Origin: JABURQ01 sp029243145 | Lineage (GTDB): Bacteria; Planctomycetota; Planctomycetia; Planctomycetales; Planctomycetaceae | DNA length: 64,000 nucleotides | Assembly: GCA_965660145.1 (NCBI GenBank) | Contig: CBFHYX010000010.1 | Span: 62,001 to 126,000 of the forward strand | Direction: 5' to 3' | Shown here: one piece after another, positions 52,244-61,588 of the stretch | Numbering within the stretch: the stretch's first letter is position 1 | Layout: every line of letters begins with the position of its first letter | The notes under the pieces: model-generated | What the model was told of the DNA's origin: nothing | The model's database searches: none | Seen by the model: only the letters and a program-made list of their open reading frames with translations | Made by a program: the position numbers and the translations under genes

Positions 52244-53150
52244 TCCTGCCAGTCTCGCCCAACTCTCTCACCTGCGATTGCAGGCACGAGTGATTGTGGA
52301 AGGCTATCTCTCGGGACTCCATCGCAGCCCCCATCAGGGATATTCTGTCGAGTTTGCCGAACATCGAGAGTACGCACCGGGAGACGATTTGCGCTACGTC
52401 GATTGGAAAGTGTTCGGTCGCAGTGATCGCTATTATCTCAAACAATTCGAAGAAGAGACCAACTTCGCCTGCATGCTGGCGGTTGATGCGTCCGAGTCGA
52501 TGCAATACGGCAGCTCCCCCGCATCGCTCAACAAATTCGAATATGCCCGCTTACTGGCCGCAGTCCTCGCATCATTGACCATTCAACAACAGGATGCCGC
52601 GGGACTGGTCCTCTTTTCGGAACAACTTCAGCATTATGTGCGTGCCGCGGGAAACCCTCAGCAACAAACTCGAATCTGGGAATTGCTTGAACAATCGAAA
52701 GCCTCTGGTCCCACGGCTCTCGGGCCGATGCTGCATGAAATTTCAGACCGCTTCCGAAAGCGGGGAATGATTATTCTTTTTTCAGACTTATTCGACGACC
52801 TGGACGCCATCAAAATCGGACTGCAACGTCTAAAACACAGACGACACGACATCCGTGTGATTCATATTCTCGATCCTGCCGAACTGGAATTCCCATTCGA
52901 AGAACCGACTTTGTTCCATGGATTGGAAATCGCTCAAGAGCAAATGGTCGACCCCCGCGGACTCCGCACCGCCTATCTGAAAGAGTTTCATAGTTTCCTT
53001 GTGGAAAGCCGGCGTACTTGTCGCGATCTGGGTGTCGAACATGACATCGTTCGCACCGATGAACCGTTTGATCGAGTGTTACGACGAATTTTGTCAAATC
53101 GCCCCCCCCTCCCTATTCCCAACATCACCGAGATGCAGGGGAGGCGTTGA
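52215..53150 (+). CDS. DUF58 protein of the MoxR operon
   Basis: 311 residues, paralogue of the protein at 40296. It shares LQARVIVEGYLSGLHRSP, SVEFAEHREYAPGDDLRYVD, RYYLKQFEEETN and the MIDAS DASESMQYG (D-x-S-x-S). It starts inside the moxR gene (overlap 29 bases) and ends overlapping the next gene by four, so all three are translationally coupled. DUF58 proteins are likely clients or partners of MoxR. Confidence 0.93.
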   Translation: MPAPSPNSFDPASLAQLSHLRLQARVIVEGYLSGLHRSPHQGYSVEFAEHREYAPGDDLRYVDWKVFGRSDRYYLKQFEEETNFACMLAVDASESMQYGSSPASLNKFEYARLLAAVLASLTIQQQDAAGLVLFSEQLQHYVRAAGNPQQQTRIWELLEQSKASGPTALGPMLHEISDRFRKRGMIILFSDLFDDLDAIKIGLQRLKHRRHDIRVIHILDPAELEFPFEEPTLFHGLEIAQEQMVDPRGLRTAYLKEFHSFLVESRRTCRDLGVEHDIVRTDEPFDRVLRRILSNRPPLPIPNITEMQGRR

Positions 53151-55504
53151 TGACTTTCGAAACACTCACTCTTCTCGCCTTGGAATTCGGCAGCCCCTCG
53201 ATGTTATTTGGGCTGGGGGCGGCATCGATTCCCATCATCATCCATTTGTTGCACAAAAGACGTTACAAAAAAACATCGTGGGCCGCGATGAAATTTCTGA
53301 TGGAAGCAGCTCGCCAGCAATCTCGACGATTGCGTTGGGAGCAACTGATTGTTCTTTTGGTCCGCTGCCTAGCCGTCATGTTACTCGCGATGGCATTTTC
53401 TCGGCCATTTTTTGAAAACGCTTTTTCATCGGTGAGTGGTCGTGCCCCGCGACACATCATCGTCGTTCTCGATGACAGTTTCAGCATGGGGCATCTTATC
53501 GGTAACGAAACTCGATTAGAACAAGGCAAAGAAGCCGTTCGCCAACTGCTACAGACAAGTGTCTCGGGAGATGGATACAGCCTGCTATGTCTCTCCGACG
53601 AGCGACAATCAAACCTGTTGGCTCCCACATTTCGACAAGATTCCTTTTTAGCCGAGCTGGAGAAAATCGGCTTAACAGAGCAGCCTATAGATCTTCACGG
53701 CGCGCTGGCGCGTCTCGAATCTCTGTTGATCGACTCACCGCAACCGAGAGAAAAAGAACTCCTGATTGTGAGTGATTTCCAACAAAAGGATTGGTCACCG
53801 ACAGGAACAAAGAAGCAACTTCTCGAATCGCGTCTCGCACGACTGGCCAGTGAGAATGTGCATTTTACTTTTTTGAATGTTGGCGGAGGAGACATTGGAA
53901 ATGTTGCCATCACAGATCTAAACGTCGAGCCACAACCAGTCTTAATTGGTCAACCCTCCTCGATCACCGTCACCCTGCAAAGTTTCGCAGGACAACCACT
54001 GGAAAATCTTGCTGTGGAATTGCTGATAGATGATCGCTCCGTTGCCTCGCAATCAATCAACGAACCTAGGAAACAATCAACCGATATCACATTCCTTCAT
54101 AATTGGCAGTCTGCCGGACCCAAAAAAATCGTTGTCAAAATGGTCGGTGATAGGCTTGAAGCCGACAACCAACGCTTTCAGGTTGTGGTCGTCCGCGATG
54201 CAATTTCGGTCCTCTTGGTTGAAGGACAACCTGCCGGCTCGCCTCGGGAGCAATCGTCCCACTATCTCAGAACCGCACTCGAAACAGTGATGCATCCGAC
54301 AACGAGCGCCCCCTTGTTCGACATCACCGTGACCGATTTGCCCGGAATGACCGAACTGCCGCTCCAAAACTATGAAGTGCTTGCGTTGTGCAATCTTCCC
54401 GGAATCAGCAGTCATCAATCGGCCATGGTTCGACGCCATCTTTCTTCGGGCGGAGGTTTGTTACTGATCCAGGGAGACCAAACCGATGCTCAGTCCTGGA
54501 ACGCTCAATTAAATTTGTTCAACGACCAAGCCTGGCCCCTCACTCTCAATCGCTCCGATCCCTCAACCGAATCGGTTTGGGGATTCCTGACCTCAGAATT
54601 GAATCACCCCGTCGTGAAGCTATTTGCAGGGAATCCGGGTACAGGATTAGATGCGGCTGTCATTTGGCAAAGAGTTGCTTGGACGGTCGATGACGCCGAC
54701 CGAATCGAAACGATTCTTTCGTTTGATGATGGCACGCCGGCCATCGTGGAAGTCGATCTGCCTGTCGGACGTTGCCTGCAAATGGCCCTGTCTTGCGACG
54801 CGACCAGTGGAAGCTGGGCTCCTCTGAATGGCAGCTTCCCGCCGATTGCCATAGAAATGATTCGCTATCTGGCCGTTCATAACGGTGACAACTCAAAATA
54901 TCTCGTCGGCCAAACACTCGAGGGGCTACTTCCCGCCGATCAATTTATTCCAGAGATCACGGTGACCGATCCTGCGGGAAAATCGATCTCTCTTGAACCA
55001 ACCGCAATGAGTTCTGAAAATCCGTTGCGAGGTTGGTTGTTCGACGAAAACTCGAAAAGCGGATTTTATCAAATCGGGTTTGGACAACCCTCTTTGCCAA
55101 CACAATATATTGCCGTGAATGTGGATGCCCAAGAAGGGAACCTGACTGCCGCCGATCCAAAACAACTCGAAAAAGAACTTTTTAAAAACCCACAACTCAA
55201 TTTGAGAATCGCGCCCACGGTCAGCGAAATCACGAAATTCCAAGAGTCGCCCCTTTCACTGGAACTGCTCTGGTTGGGGCTCGCATTTTTGGCGGTAGAA
55301 GTCGCACTCGTCTGGAACTTTTCGACAGGCTTGGTCGCAATGCTGGCCGTCGTGATTGTTGCCGGCGTGCTCCACTTGGCCCCCTGGATTGGCCCTGCTC
55401 CCGCGATTGCTGGTGGGGTGCTGATTGTTTGTCTGTTGTTCTTGATGATTCTTCAGCGGTTTCTCACTCGACACCCGAAAAAAACGTCTCGTTCACTTTT
55501 TTAA
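53147..55504 (+). CDS. BatA/VWA-type membrane protein of the MoxR operon
   Basis: 785 residues. An N-terminal membrane part (BatA-N: SMLFGLGAASIPIIIHLLHK, and LIVLLVRCLAVMLLAMAF) is followed by a VWA domain with MIDAS LDDSFSMG (D-x-S-x-S), a long periplasmic-like beta-rich region with EGQPAGSPREQ and LLIQGDQTDA (a glutamine-amidotransferase-like fold), and at the C-terminus two or more transmembrane helices (LVAMLAVVIVAGVLHLAP, GGVLIVCLLFLMILQ). ATGA overlap with DUF58. Likely a membrane anchor in a MoxR-driven complex; activity unknown. Confidence 0.87.
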   Translation: MMTFETLTLLALEFGSPSMLFGLGAASIPIIIHLLHKRRYKKTSWAAMKFLMEAARQQSRRLRWEQLIVLLVRCLAVMLLAMAFSRPFFENAFSSVSGRAPRHIIVVLDDSFSMGHLIGNETRLEQGKEAVRQLLQTSVSGDGYSLLCLSDERQSNLLAPTFRQDSFLAELEKIGLTEQPIDLHGALARLESLLIDSPQPREKELLIVSDFQQKDWSPTGTKKQLLESRLARLASENVHFTFLNVGGGDIGNVAITDLNVEPQPVLIGQPSSITVTLQSFAGQPLENLAVELLIDDRSVASQSINEPRKQSTDITFLHNWQSAGPKKIVVKMVGDRLEADNQRFQVVVVRDAISVLLVEGQPAGSPREQSSHYLRTALETVMHPTTSAPLFDITVTDLPGMTELPLQNYEVLALCNLPGISSHQSAMVRRHLSSGGGLLLIQGDQTDAQSWNAQLNLFNDQAWPLTLNRSDPSTESVWGFLTSELNHPVVKLFAGNPGTGLDAAVIWQRVAWTVDDADRIETILSFDDGTPAIVEVDLPVGRCLQMALSCDATSGSWAPLNGSFPPIAIEMIRYLAVHNGDNSKYLVGQTLEGLLPADQFIPEITVTDPAGKSISLEPTAMSSENPLRGWLFDENSKSGFYQIGFGQPSLPTQYIAVNVDAQEGNLTAADPKQLEKELFKNPQLNLRIAPTVSEITKFQESPLSLELLWLGLAFLAVEVALVWNFSTGLVAMLAVVIVAGVLHLAPWIGPAPAIAGGVLIVCLLFLMILQRFLTRHPKKTSRSLF

Positions 55505-55518
55505 GAAAACCCGTTCCC

Positions 55519-55947
55519 TCATAACTCGCGTGTCTGGATGAAGAGCGCTTTCTTTTCTCCCGGCAACGTAAAATCAAAACCGCAAGTTTTGAAGAACTGC
55601 TCCGACGAAGTAATCGCCATCACTTCGAGCACATTCCGCTCGTGGGCACGTTCGATGCAAACTTCGACCAGTTTTTGCCCGATGCCCATACCCTGAAACT
55701 CGTTCTGGACGGCTAGGCTGCGAATCTCTCCCAGCTTGGACGAATAGACTTCCAACGCCGCAAAACCGACAATCTGCGATTCATATTCGGCTACAAACCC
55801 ATGCTGGATAAGTTCCGTCAGTTCATCGAATGTTCGTGGGATCAGAATTTTCTGCGCGACGAACGGTTTGATAAATTCATCCAGCGCCTTGAGATCTTTG
55901 ATCTCGGCAGGGCGAATGACCACTTTTTCGATTTGAATCTCAGTCAT
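55519..55947 (-). CDS. GNAT acetyltransferase, possibly N-acetylglutamate synthase type
   Basis: About 142 residues. The acetyl-CoA site is Q-x-x-G-x-G: LAVQNEFQGMGIGQKLVE. IRPAEIKDLKALDEFIKPFV and RSLAVQ are GNAT features; EQFFKTCGFDFT and ALFIQTREL at the end resemble the short ArgA-type GNATs. It could supply N-acetylglutamate; the family is too diverse to be sure. The frame runs from 55971 but ATG 55947 (MTEIQIEK) seems likelier. It stands alone between the VWA gene and a divergent M42 peptidase. Confidence 0.72.
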   Translation of the reverse strand: MTEIQIEKVVIRPAEIKDLKALDEFIKPFVAQKILIPRTFDELTELIQHGFVAEYESQIVGFAALEVYSSKLGEIRSLAVQNEFQGMGIGQKLVEVCIERAHERNVLEVMAITSSEQFFKTCGFDFTLPGEKKALFIQTREL

Positions 55948-56117
55948 AATGAAAGCTTGGCTAATCGTCATAAGGTACGTTCCTTCAAAATCGTACTCAT
56001 GACTGTTACTGAGTGGAACCAGAGAACGGGCAAATTCCTCGTGTGATTGAGATCCCTAGACGATATCATCGGGACTGAAATCATCTCATCACATCCAATC
56101 ATCAATTTGAGAGTCCG

Positions 56118-57203
56118 ATGAACGTCGATAAACTGCGGAAAAAACTGGCGGAATGGACGGCTCTCGAAGCTCCCACCGGGTTTGAGGAACCCGTCCTCGC
56201 TGCGGCCCAACAAGCACTCACACCGCTGTGTGACAGCGTCTCGCTCGACGTTCGTGGCAACCTTTACGGTGAATTGAAAGGGACGGACCCCAATGCCCCC
56301 CGCGTGATGATCACCGCACATGCTGATGAGATTGGCTTCATGGTCACTTCTCTGACAACCGCTGGCTTCTTGCGGTTCACGCGTCTCGGCGGCCCTACAA
56401 TCTCTGTGCTTCCCGGCCAGAGAGTTCGCCTGCTCCCCGAAAATCATCCACCCGTCGAAGCGGTTGTGGGAGTGAAACCGGGACATATCCTCAAGGGGCC
56501 AGAAGCACAACATGTCCCCCCCGTCGAACAGATGTATCTCGATGCAGGGGCAGAATCAGAGGAGCAGCTCAGGAAATGGGGCATCGAAGCAGGAACACCG
56601 GCCGTCTTCGTGGGCGAGTTGATTTCCACTTCGCACCCCACGCGAGTCTTCGGCAAGTCAATTGATAATCGTGCCGGCTGGCTGGCGGTCCTGGAAGTGG
56701 CCGAGCGATTGTCCAAAAAACGACCTCCCGCAGATTGTGTCTTCGTGCTGACTGTCGAAGAAGAAATTGGACTGCGCGGTGCGGAGGTCGCCACGAGAAC
56801 TGCCGACCCCGATGTTGTCATCGCGATTGATACAGTCCCGGCTGGAGGGACTCCCGATCTCGCTTCGGAAACTCTCCCCTGGACGATTGGAGCAGGTCCA
56901 CTTCTCAAAGTCCGCGAGACCAGCGGACTCTCGACTCACGGCCCCTTACGTGCTCTTTTTCGGGAAGTGGCCGACGAACATCAATTGCCGTATCAGTTAA
57001 TTGTCGACACCGCAGGAATTACCGACGCCACATCGGCCCAACAAGCCTCGGGAAAAATTGCCGCATTGACACTTGGTCTGGCTCGACGATATTCGCATTC
57101 CGCCGTCGAAATGCTTGATCTTTCCGATCTGGAAACACTCATTGAATGGACCGAGCACGGAACACGTAAACTCAACACTCACGAACAGTTACAAAGACTT
57201 TGA
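56118..57203 (+). CDS. M42 family metallopeptidase (glutamyl aminopeptidase-like)
   Basis: 361 residues. M42 peptidases are cytoplasmic dinuclear-metal aminopeptidases forming tetrahedral dodecamers. Ligands are seen as His and Asp in MITAHADEIGFM, Asp in GKSIDNRAGW, Glu pairs in TVEEEIGLRGAEV, and Asp in VIAIDTVPAGG; a late histidine is in ARRYSHSAVEMLDL. The PDZ-like insertion in the middle (SVLPGQRVRLLPEN, GVKPGHIL) is typical. Its stop is 150 bases upstream of the DUF1559 gene. Substrate not determinable. Confidence 0.9.
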   Translation: MNVDKLRKKLAEWTALEAPTGFEEPVLAAAQQALTPLCDSVSLDVRGNLYGELKGTDPNAPRVMITAHADEIGFMVTSLTTAGFLRFTRLGGPTISVLPGQRVRLLPENHPPVEAVVGVKPGHILKGPEAQHVPPVEQMYLDAGAESEEQLRKWGIEAGTPAVFVGELISTSHPTRVFGKSIDNRAGWLAVLEVAERLSKKRPPADCVFVLTVEEEIGLRGAEVATRTADPDVVIAIDTVPAGGTPDLASETLPWTIGAGPLLKVRETSGLSTHGPLRALFREVADEHQLPYQLIVDTAGITDATSAQQASGKIAALTLGLARRYSHSAVEMLDLSDLETLIEWTEHGTRKLNTHEQLQRL

Positions 57204-57352
57204 AACGTCTGTTTTTGAGGATTCTCTCTTCCAGAGGGAATTGCATTCCCGTTCTGGTCGGGATAGGATAAATCAACGAATTCCCTGTTGGGAGAAAGCA
57301 ATCGCAGCTTCCCCCCTCACCAAGCAAACGCTCGGACAATCTGGAGAGCTTT
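57204..57352. other. Leader region with two hairpins before the DUF1559 gene
   Basis: Two inverted repeats: CCAGA/TCTGG with GGAAT/ATTCC nested near 57230-57258, and CAAC/GTTG around GAATTCCCT. Neither has a following T-run. They might be a leader structure or weak terminator for the M42 gene; function not established. Confidence 0.35.
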
Positions 57353-58351
57353 ATGTTGAGACGCCAATCTGAATCACACGCTGCCCGCCGAGGATTCACA
57401 CTCGTAGAACTCTTGGTCGTGATGGCAATTATCGCCGTACTTGTCTCTCTGTTGATGCCCGCCATTCAACAGGCCCGAGAACGAGCGAGGATGACAGGTT
57501 GCTTGAACAACCTGCACAACATGGTCATTGCCATGCATAACTATGCAGATTCGCACAAGAGCTTTCCTTCAGGCTTGTTAATCAACGAAAATTCGACATT
57601 AGAAACAGCCGTCGATCAGGCATTGATCCTGTCAGAACCTGCCGTCTTCTCCAACGCCGTGAATGCCACAGGCATCAGCGCTCCTACTTCAAATCCTCAA
57701 CGCGGACAACTCTCGTTGTCGCAATGGACCTTGAAAGGTTATTGGAGTTGGCCCGCGTTACTTCTTCCACAAATGGATCAACAGACCATCAACCCCAGTT
57801 TTATCGAACCCAAAAGCACTGCTAACAACATTGGCGCGATGAGCGTTGAAATTCCCTCCTATGTCTGCCCCTCGGCTTCCCTCCCCTCTCGACGGCCCTC
57901 CATCGCGGGAACGGGTGGAAACTTTGCCTACATCAGCTATCGTGGAAACTTCGGAGCAACCGCGACACAGGTTCCCTCTCCCACCGATCCCAACGTCCTT
58001 CTGCTGACCGGTGACGGCGTCTTTTATGACAATAGCTCGGTCGATTTTCGTGATATCTCTGATGGCACCACGACAACACTGATGCTGGGAGAAACCCTGT
58101 ACGGCCTTTGGGGCGATGGCAACAGTTGCTGTGCCCGTGTTCGTCAGGATCACATGTTCTTCGAAAATTACTTCCTGATCGGTTCTGGAGCTGGCGACCA
58201 TTACTTCGGCTTTGGCTCTCATCATGCAGATGTCGTCAATTTTGCCATGGTCGATAACTCGGCTCGTCCCATCAGTAAAAACGTGGATTGGACGATCTTG
58301 CGAGCACTCGCCACCCGCAACGGCGGAGAACGAATCACAGGCGAATACTGA
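57353..58351 (+). CDS. DUF1559 pilin-like protein
   Basis: 332 residues, with the type IV pilin-like N-terminus (RRGFTLVELLVVMAIIAVLV, prepilin peptidase site after Gly), the helix AIQQARERARMTGC, the DUF1559 motif NNLHNMVIAMHNYADSHK, and the C-terminal part with LMLGETLYGLWGD and NFAMVDNSARPISK. The family builds pseudopilus- or pilin-like surface structures typical of planctomycetes. The intact form compares with the interrupted one at 48790. A bidirectional terminator follows. Confidence 0.92.
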   Translation: MLRRQSESHAARRGFTLVELLVVMAIIAVLVSLLMPAIQQARERARMTGCLNNLHNMVIAMHNYADSHKSFPSGLLINENSTLETAVDQALILSEPAVFSNAVNATGISAPTSNPQRGQLSLSQWTLKGYWSWPALLLPQMDQQTINPSFIEPKSTANNIGAMSVEIPSYVCPSASLPSRRPSIAGTGGNFAYISYRGNFGATATQVPSPTDPNVLLLTGDGVFYDNSSVDFRDISDGTTTTLMLGETLYGLWGDGNSCCARVRQDHMFFENYFLIGSGAGDHYFGFGSHHADVVNFAMVDNSARPISKNVDWTILRALATRNGGERITGEY

Positions 58352-58374
58352 TTCACAGTAAAACTTACAAGCAC

Positions 58375-58418
58375 CAAAAAACTCCCGCAAACTGATTTCG
58401 CTTGTGGGAGTTTTTTTC
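58375..58418. terminator. Bidirectional rho-independent terminator
   Basis: AAAAAACTCCCGCAA and TTGTGGGAGTTTTTTT form a stem with one G-U pair around an 11-base loop; A-run on one side and T-run on the other make it work in both directions. It ends the DUF1559 transcript (plus) and the aspS transcript (minus). Confidence 0.88.
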
Positions 58419-58447
58419 TGCGCGTTTTACTGACAAGTCATCTACTT

Positions 58448-60217
58448 CTACTTCTTCAGATCGAGCTTGATGTTCAGGTCGCGAAGCTGTTTGGGATCGA
58501 CTGCTGCCGGTGCTCCACTGAGTAAGTCGCTCGCTCTTTGCGTTTTCGGGAACGCGATGACGTCGCGAATGTTGTCGTACATCGCGAACAACATCACCCA
58601 CCGGTCGAGACCCAAAGCCACGCCGCCGTGAGGAGGGGCTCCGTAACGGAGTGCTTCCAACAGAAAGCCAAATCGTTCCTCGGCTTCTTCAGGAGTAATC
58701 GCCAACAGATCAAAGACTTGCTGTTGAATTTTCGTATCGTGAATACGAATACTGCCTGAAGCCCCTTCGTACCCATTACAGACCAGGTCGTAGGATCGGG
58801 CACGAACTTTCCCCGGATCGGATTCAAGCATCTCGATGTCTTCTTCAAACGGATTGCAGAACATGTGATGCTCGGCATTCCAACGATTTTCGTCTTCGTT
58901 CCAGGTGACGAGCGGGAATTCCAACACCCAGGCGATAGCCATATCTTCGGGGTTGTAGAGTTCGAGGTCGCGTCCCAAATGATTTCTTAAGGCTGCCAAC
59001 GCCGCCGATGTCACCGAGGGTTGATCGGCCACATAGAGCAACAAGTCGCCATCTTCTCCCTGCATCCGTTCGATGATTGCCTGCTGTTGTTCATCGTTAA
59101 AGAACTTGGCGATGGAGGATTCCAGTTTTCCACCGACCACTTTGAAGTAGGCCAGCCCTTTGGCTCCATATTCTCCAACCAATCCCTTCATGTCGTTATC
59201 GAGTACCCGGCGTGAATAACGGTCGCCGACTCCTTTGACATTCAAACCGCGAACTCGACCTCCCGAGCCGACAACATTCTTAAAGACACCAAATTCACAA
59301 TCGGTCACAAGATCACTGATCTCGATCAGCTCCATGCCGAATCGCAAGTCGGGTTTGTCGGTGCCGAACCGCTCCATTGCGTCCGCGTAGGTTAAACGTG
59401 GCAAAGGAAGTTGTAATTCGGTGCCGCGAACTTCTTTCGTCCAGAGTGCCAGCAAGCCTTCGATCATCGAGAGGACATCATCCTGTTCGACGAACGACAT
59501 TTCGACATCGATTTGAGTGAACTCAGGTTGACGGTCGGCTCGCAAATCTTCATCACGAAAGCACTTCGCGATTTGAATGTAGCGGTCGAATCCCGACACC
59601 ATCAAAATCTGTTTGAATAACTGCGGTGATTGTGGCAATGCGTAAAACGCACCCTCATGAACGCGGCTGGGAACCAGATAATCGCGAGCACCTTCCGGCG
59701 TGCTGCGTCCCAAAATGGGTGTTTCAATATCGAGGAAGCCCTGCTCGTCAAAATAGTCGCGAGCCAACTTGGTCAGTTTGTGACGCAAGAACATCGCCTT
59801 TTGCAGCTCTTCACGACGAAGATCGACAAAGCGGTATTTCAAGCGGAGTTCTTCGTTCGGCAGATCTTGAGTCCTCGGCTCGAACGGCGGTGTTTTCGAT
59901 TTACTGAAAACCTTTAACTCCTGAACACGAATATCAATTTCGCCGGTCACCATCTTGGGGTTGATGTCTTTATCGGTCCGGGGGACGACATCTCCTATGA
60001 CCTGAATCACGTCTTCACTGCGTAATTGACGACCTTCCACATGCACTTCTGATCCTTCTTCCGGTCGAAAGACGACTTGAGTTTTTCCGTAGCGGTCGCG
60101 TAAATCGATGAAAACCACGCCACCATGATCGCGGTAGGAATCGACCCAACCACAGAGTTGAACGGCTTGGCCAACATCAGATTTGCGGAGTTCTCCGCAG
60201 TTGTGTGAACGTAACAA
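58448..60217 (-). CDS. aspS: Aspartyl-tRNA synthetase
   Basis: About 589 residues, a bacterial-type (long) AspRS with class II core. N-terminal anticodon OB-fold: AVQLCGWVDSYRDHGGVVFI; motif 2 QSPQLFKQILMVSGFDRYIQ with the FRDEDLRADRQPEFTQID block; the GAD insertion, with KVVGGKLESSIAKFF and DLLLYVADQPSV; and motif 3 PPHGGVALGLDRWVMLF. Whether it is discriminating or not (also charges Asn) cannot be told here; no gatCAB in the window. The frame runs to 60244, but a TTG at 60217 (LLRSHNCGELR) lies behind AAGGTA and matches the family start; I use it. Confidence 0.95.
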   Translation of the reverse strand: MLRSHNCGELRKSDVGQAVQLCGWVDSYRDHGGVVFIDLRDRYGKTQVVFRPEEGSEVHVEGRQLRSEDVIQVIGDVVPRTDKDINPKMVTGEIDIRVQELKVFSKSKTPPFEPRTQDLPNEELRLKYRFVDLRREELQKAMFLRHKLTKLARDYFDEQGFLDIETPILGRSTPEGARDYLVPSRVHEGAFYALPQSPQLFKQILMVSGFDRYIQIAKCFRDEDLRADRQPEFTQIDVEMSFVEQDDVLSMIEGLLALWTKEVRGTELQLPLPRLTYADAMERFGTDKPDLRFGMELIEISDLVTDCEFGVFKNVVGSGGRVRGLNVKGVGDRYSRRVLDNDMKGLVGEYGAKGLAYFKVVGGKLESSIAKFFNDEQQQAIIERMQGEDGDLLLYVADQPSVTSAALAALRNHLGRDLELYNPEDMAIAWVLEFPLVTWNEDENRWNAEHHMFCNPFEEDIEMLESDPGKVRARSYDLVCNGYEGASGSIRIHDTKIQQQVFDLLAITPEEAEERFGFLLEALRYGAPPHGGVALGLDRWVMLFAMYDNIRDVIAFPKTQRASDLLSGAPAAVDPKQLRDLNIKLDLKK

Positions 60218-60332
60218 TTGACAGTACCTTGATTTGCGACTCAAAACGCGACCATGTTTTCAAACACACGGCGTGCAGCCGGTGTGATTGTTGATGAAAT
60301 ATCAATCAGACTGCAATGCGCGGGAAGTTGAC

Positions 60333-60360
60333 ATTATAGAAACCCGCCAGAGGGTCGCAA
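60333..60360 (-). promoter_or_regulatory. Probable aspS promoter
   Basis: On the minus strand, TTGCGA (60360-60355) and TATAAT (60338-60333) are 16 bases apart, giving a perfect -10 and a 4/6 -35. The expected start near 60326 leaves a leader of about 110 bases before the TTG start codon. It also could serve nothing else, as the esterase lies divergent. Confidence 0.55.
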
Positions 60361-60517
60361 TGGAGGCAGAGATATCGAGAAATTCGGGACAGTCGCTGCA
60401 AAAATCTCAGTAATTTTGGGCAAATTGATGGCTGGGAAAGATTTTGAACTCAGTGCTTGAATGAGCCATTGGATTCGCAGTATGGTTTGAGTTCTGACAA
60501 CTTCTTCGGAGTCCACC

Positions 60518-61384
60518 ATGCGATTACTCATGTCTGTCTGTTTTCTGCTTGTTCCCCTCACACTGTTTGCCGCCGATGATTACAAACTGGGCCCCGATTC
60601 GATGCCCCAAGACGGAGTCCCTCAAGGCAAAGTGGAGCAGGGACAGTTGACCAGCAAAACCGTCTTTCCGGGGACAGTTCGCGATTACTGGATTTACGTG
60701 CCACAACAATACGATTCCTCCAAACCGGCTTGCCTGATGGTTTTTCAAGATGGAGGCGGCTATGTCAATTTGAAAGGACACTCGCGCGTCCCGACTGTCT
60801 TCGACAATTTGATTCACAAACGCGAGATGCCGGTGACGATTGGTGTCTTTATCAATCCGGGCGTCATTCCTGCTGCCGTCGAAGGAGGCAAGCCCCGGAA
60901 GAATCGATCGTTCGAATACGATACGTTGTCTGATCAATATTCACGTTTTCTGTTGGAAGAACTGCTGCCGGGGATCGAAGCGAAATACAACATTTCCAAG
61001 AATCCCGATCACCGTGCCACCTGCGGCATCAGTTCGGGCGGGATTTGTGCGTTCACTGTCGCGTGGGAGCGTCCCGATCAATTCCACAAAGTCCTCAGCT
61101 ATGTCGGCAGCTTCACCAACATTCGCGGAGGACACGCCTATCCATCGATGATTCGTAAGATTGAGAAGAAACCACTCAAAGTCTTTCTGCAAGATGGCGA
61201 GAACGATCTCGACAATTTGCACGGGAGCTGGCCAATCGCCAATCAACGAATGGCGTCTGCACTCGAATTTTCTGGTTATGACTACAAGTTTGTGTTCGGA
61301 GATGGGGGACATAATGGCCGTCATGGTGGGGCAGTTCTTCCCGATGCGCTACGGTGGCTGTGGAGCGATGTCCCGGCGAAATGA
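60518..61384 (+). CDS. Secreted alpha/beta-hydrolase esterase
   Basis: 288 residues with a signal peptide (LLMSVCFLLVPLTLFA). A Ser-Asp-His hydrolase of the esterase D/enterochelin-esterase type: nucleophile in TCGISSGGICAF (Ser172 of G-x-S-x-G), an acid in FLQDGENDLDN and His in GDGGHNGRHGG. PGTVRDYWIYVPQQYD resembles the opening of enterochelin esterase Fes and of planctomycete sialate/feruloyl-type esterases. ATG at 60518 preceded by GGAG. Substrate unknown; extracellular carbohydrate ester likely. Confidence 0.85.
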   Translation: MRLLMSVCFLLVPLTLFAADDYKLGPDSMPQDGVPQGKVEQGQLTSKTVFPGTVRDYWIYVPQQYDSSKPACLMVFQDGGGYVNLKGHSRVPTVFDNLIHKREMPVTIGVFINPGVIPAAVEGGKPRKNRSFEYDTLSDQYSRFLLEELLPGIEAKYNISKNPDHRATCGISSGGICAFTVAWERPDQFHKVLSYVGSFTNIRGGHAYPSMIRKIEKKPLKVFLQDGENDLDNLHGSWPIANQRMASALEFSGYDYKFVFGDGGHNGRHGGAVLPDALRWLWSDVPAK

Positions 61385-61588
61385 CCTTTCTTCACAACCG
61401 TTATGACCGGTGCAATCGGTTCCAGAAGTGACCGCAAGCGGTGCAACCGTCGAACTTTGTGAGACAGCATCGACACGAGAGTCGAAATTCGCTTGTCACT
61501 CAGAGGTCAGTGTGGCAGACTGGTCACAGATTTGTATCGCAAATTGTCGCCCTTCCTTGAGTTTCGTCGATTGTTGGGAGCTGCCCTC

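Noticed and set aside
60518..61384. Enterochelin esterase (fes) call
   Set aside because: The fold and serine motif match, but there is a signal peptide and no siderophore genes nearby, so only a general secreted esterase is supported.
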